From Phascolomyces articulosus (lineage: Eukaryota; Mucoromycota; Mucoromycetes; Mucorales; Lichtheimiaceae): a DNA stretch of 64,000 bases. Of the stretch, positions 61,324-64,000 are shown in pieces (the stretch's first letter is position 1; every line of letters begins with the position of its first letter). The stretch spans positions 744,001 through 808,000 of the forward strand of contig JAIXMP010000006.1 in assembly GCA_025677815.1 (NCBI GenBank), read 5' to 3'. Below the pieces are notes generated by a model. It was not told the DNA's origin. It did no database searches and saw only the letters and a program-made list of their open reading frames with translations. A program made the translations under genes and the position numbers.

Positions 61324-62385
61324 CCGAGCTTTCTAATGCTTGTAACATAAGCCATGTTTTCCCTCAATGTCTAGATAATGAGCCATTGGATGAATTACAA
61401 CCGACTTAATACGTGATGCGATAACAGAGACAGAGTTTCCAACTTCTGAGGGAAACAAAGGGGAAGGTATAGGGAATCACAGTCAGGGACTTGACCAAGC
61501 GAAGAACACGATCAGCATTCGCCGAAGCACTTTAACAAAAGGGAACCGAATGGGCCACTAGGGCACCAGAAGCAATAACAGCAGTCCGTTTGGGGGTACT
61601 TATACCAGCAATAATCAATGATTTCGTGAATGACGACAACAGAAACGTACATTTTAATATGGATAACAGTAGTTGCGGTAGCCAACGGAACGGTTGAACC
61701 AACATCACGTAGCAGCGTAGACAAGAAGGCATGGCGAAAAAAAAGGCAGGTGAGGAGAAAAAAATTGGGGGAGTGGGCCTATTTTTTATTTATTTATTTC
61801 TCTCTTTGGAATTTTCACACTCAGCTGCTATAATACTCAGAATGTCAGAATTCAGGAACGGCTGTCATGGCAACATGTACTTGTTGCCATTGACAATAGT
61901 CATTACTATTATTGCTATTTATTCATAGTTATAGCCCTATTTTTATTTTTATCTATAAAAGTTATTAAATATTGTTTTCTGTATAATAATACAGACAACC
62001 CCCGCCCATTCCACTCCCGTCGTGTGCAGATTCCACGTTAATGCAGCACTTTTTTTGGAATTATCACAAAAACATAAAAAAAACTGCAGTTTTCAATTGC
62101 GCGTCATTGATCTCGACGAGTTTAATAAACGGCTTCCCACTCTGGTAATGTGCTGTGATATGGCATGAGTCTGTTATATTTATATTATTTGGGAAGGTGT
62201 TGCGTTTTTGATCCTGCTGAGTGAAATTCATAACGTGAGAATCTTCATTATTGATTTATGGAGTGTGTAAAAGTAGCACACTGTTGTTTATAATAAAAGC
62301 ACCACTGTTAATCTCCTATTTGAAGTCTGTTTCATTGAAAGAGTGTGAATTATTGGTCCTAAAAATGCAATGATAAATAACTGTC
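61324..62385. other. Intergenic region with possible gene relics
   Basis: Apart from the unassigned frame at 61532-61732 (minus) nothing is supported. Confidence 0.4.
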
Positions 62386-62532
62386 TTTCCTTGTTTTCTG
62401 TTATACTTCTTCTTTGTTAGAACAAATTAATATTTTTAGTATACTATTTGTGAAATCATATATATTCTCATCACGTTGTATTTTTCATGCTTGTATTGTT
62501 TTTAAATATGCAATAATCTATGGCATATATAA
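62386..62532 (+). repeat. Dispersed direct repeat, copy 2
   Basis: Matches 32213-32395 in the same orientation. It is cut off exactly where the poly(A) end of the LINE begins (62533), so the LINE inserted into it or at its edge. Confidence 0.7.
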
Positions 62533-62689
62533 TTTTTTTTTTTTGTATGGGAGTTTGGTTGGAACTCCGTTTTATTAAATTACAATAACATGTTCAATGG
62601 AAGTGATGTTATTGCTGCTTCAAGTGACAATATTACAAAGAGATAAGAGATGTATGACTAGACTAATAGGGGGAGGGTCTTGTAATGTG

Positions 62690-62693
<4 letters not shown>

Positions 62694-62722
<29 letters not shown>
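62694..62722. repeat. (TA)n microsatellite
   Basis: About 29 bases of alternating T and A within the LINE 3' region. Confidence 0.85.
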
Positions 62723-62727
<5 letters not shown>

Positions 62728-62740
62728 TATAGTTTATACT

Positions 62741-64000
62741 TTATAATTTAATATGGGTTGTGATGGCGTTTATTGCTGTTGTAGCAATTTGTTGAGGGAT
62801 AAAGTGTTTTTCGTCAAAAACAGTTGCCCAGTGAGCTCGCCAAATATGAAGTAATATATATGAACATATGCGTAGAAATTTTTCATTTGGTATTTGCTGT
62901 TGTACTCTAGCATTTTTGGTTATTGACTGAAGTATCGCGTATAGCGGTGGATGTGTATGGAAGAGGTGGTACCAAGCTAGGAACCAAACTTGTTTCTTTT
63001 TTGGACACCAGATCAGAAAGTGGTTGAGCGATTCTGTAGGATGTTGGCATATACGGCAGTGAGGAGATGTTACAAATGATGGACTGATTCTGTGTAGTAG
63101 ATTTCCATAAGGAATTGTTGAATGAAAGATTCGGAATAAGATGTTGCGTGTTATGTGGTCCATTTTAGTATACCAAAAGTTATTCCATCTGATGTGATTG
63201 TGTTGAGTATAGTTCGTCTGTTGCGTTTGTATGTGGAGGCGGTATCTTTTTGGTTTGGGAGATGATAATGCATTATGCTGCAGTAGTATATCAGCGAAAA
63301 GTGTATAGTCAACGTTACCGATTTCTCCACTATGACCCCCACCTGGATGATTTTTCGGGAGCAGGAGTGTGGCGAAGAAACGGCGAATAAAGATACGGAA
63401 TTCCTTTGTGTCTGTGAGAAACCGTTTGAGCAGTGTAGGATGCGGAGGGTGGTCGGAAACTTGTAGTGGACGTAAATGTTGTAAATTATGATCAAATGTA
63501 AAGAGGTCTTTTACTTGTAGTGTGTGATAACCCGGTCTAGGAGGAGGTCGGTTGTCAGGGTTCACATCAAATATACTGGTAGCTGGTAGTTGTAGTGACG
63601 TAGCAATTGCCATTGGTGGTGCTACAGGATAGGTGATCGATAGCTGGTCCATAGTACAATAGATAATATTAACTGGTGATGCTGTTGAAATTGCCTTTTG
63701 TTTTCGTGCGTTGGGATCCAAAAGTAATAGACGATGATCAGATATAAATTTACTTGTGCTAGCCATGTGATGAATCAAACATAATATGTGTTCTGGCAAC
63801 GTATCTAGTTCTTCTAGCATTGGAACAATCCATCGTAACTGAAGTGCATTTTGTTGTGTTATTGAATCTAAAAGACCCACCCCTCCTTGAGCTCTTGGTA
63901 AACACATTTTTTTGTAGGAGACCCTTGGGAACATTCGACTTGACAAGAAATTGGATATGATACTTTGAAGCTTTGAGTGAAATTTGTGTACTGGTGCACC
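62741..64000 (-). CDS. LINE ORF2 C-terminal part with reverse-transcriptase zinc-binding domain, partial
   Basis: An open frame of about 420 codons enters from the right edge (earliest readable residues APVHKFHSKLQSIISNF) and stops at 62741 without internal stops. The start, SRMFPRVSYKKMCLPRAQGG then VGLLD, is the conserved post-RT motif of LINE polyproteins. A C-x2-C-x8-H-x4-C motif (CRICQ..LNHFLIWCP) followed by a Trp-rich stretch is the RT-associated zinc-binding domain (zf-RVT). The tail ends NAITTHIKL. The endonuclease and RT domains are outside the window. The undamaged frame suggests a fairly recent copy, possibly still active. Confidence 0.88.
   Translation of the reverse strand, partial: GAPVHKFHSKLQSIISNFLSSRMFPRVSYKKMCLPRAQGGVGLLDSITQQNALQLRWIVPMLEELDTLPEHILCLIHHMASTSKFISDHRLLLLDPNARKQKAISTASPVNIIYCTMDQLSITYPVAPPMAIATSLQLPATSIFDVNPDNRPPPRPGYHTLQVKDLFTFDHNLQHLRPLQVSDHPPHPTLLKRFLTDTKEFRIFIRRFFATLLLPKNHPGGGHSGEIGNVDYTLFADILLQHNALSSPKPKRYRLHIQTQQTNYTQHNHIRWNNFWYTKMDHITRNILFRIFHSTIPYGNLLHRISPSFVTSPHCRICQHPTESLNHFLIWCPKKKQVWFLAWYHLFHTHPPLYAILQSITKNARVQQQIPNEKFLRICSYILLHIWRAHWATVFDEKHFIPQQIATTAINAITTHIKL

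Larger units (their letters stand above)
62533..64000 (-). mobile_element. Second LINE, 3' part, continuing past the window edge
   Basis: On the minus strand, coding sequence ends at 62741. A short 3' region follows, ending AATAAAACGGAGTTCC, then AACTCCCATAC and a 12-base poly(A) (T-run 62533-62544). The coding part is different from the LINE at 11500-15198 and ends in a zinc-binding domain absent there, so this is a separate lineage. The 5' portion lies beyond position 64000. Confidence 0.85.

Overview
The window reads as nuclear DNA of an early-diverging filamentous fungus, most likely Mucoromycota (Mucorales-like). It is strongly AT-rich, with long homopolymer and AT tracts. Genes are interrupted by many short GT..AG introns of roughly 50-250 bases, and several exons are only 16-23 bases. 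The recognisable proteins are eukaryotic housekeeping families in fungal form (Tvp18, CHMP1/Did2, cullin-4-like, UBL3-like, fungal-length tropomyosin, DUF202). The clade is inferred from general style and protein resemblance, not from a search. Exon-intron models were built by hand from splice signals, reading frame and family conservation; total coding length is a multiple of three in every spliced model.

Layout. 1-5.2 kb is AT-rich with no gene I can support. 5.2-10.0 kb holds two minus-strand genes: a C2H2 zinc-finger protein and an MFS transporter. 11.4-18.7 kb is the left arm of a diverged inverted duplication. It carries an intact HET-domain gene, a 5'-truncated dead LINE that is itself interrupted by a tRNA-like SINE, and a 551-bp MITE. 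21.1-31.5 kb is a gene island: a cPLA2-type phospholipase (+), a small unknown gene (-), a prenylated ubiquitin-fold protein (-) and an 18-exon cullin-4-like gene (-). 32.46-37.50 kb is a roughly 5-kb segment bounded by inverted repeats; it encodes a protein with a PD-(D/E)XK-like signature. 38.9-42.0 kb is the right arm of the duplication, with a second HET gene broken by a stop and a frameshift. 43.0-50.2 kb is a compact plus-strand housekeeping cluster: CHMP1, an unknown Q-rich basic protein, TVP18, tropomyosin and a DUF202 membrane protein. 50.2-64 kb is gene-poor. It contains a 28S rRNA-derived fragment, two related unknown ORFs, a 93-codon gene, a palindromic MITE, a solo LTR with perfect 5-bp target duplication, unassigned ORFs, and the 3' end of a second LINE running off the right edge.

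How parts fit together. The housekeeping genes look unrelated to each other (ESCRT-III disassembly, Golgi membrane, actin cables, ubiquitin ligation), so the window is ordinary chromosome with a mobile-element nest between gene islands. Comparing the two duplication arms gives filled and empty sites that order events: HET segment duplication, then LINE and MITE insertion into the left arm, then SINE insertion into the LINE. The most unusual items are the inverted-repeat element with the PD-(D/E)XK-like protein, the intact/decayed HET pair, the SINE inside the LINE, the 28S-derived fragment, and a tropomyosin that appears to be one actin-period shorter than the usual fungal 161-residue form.
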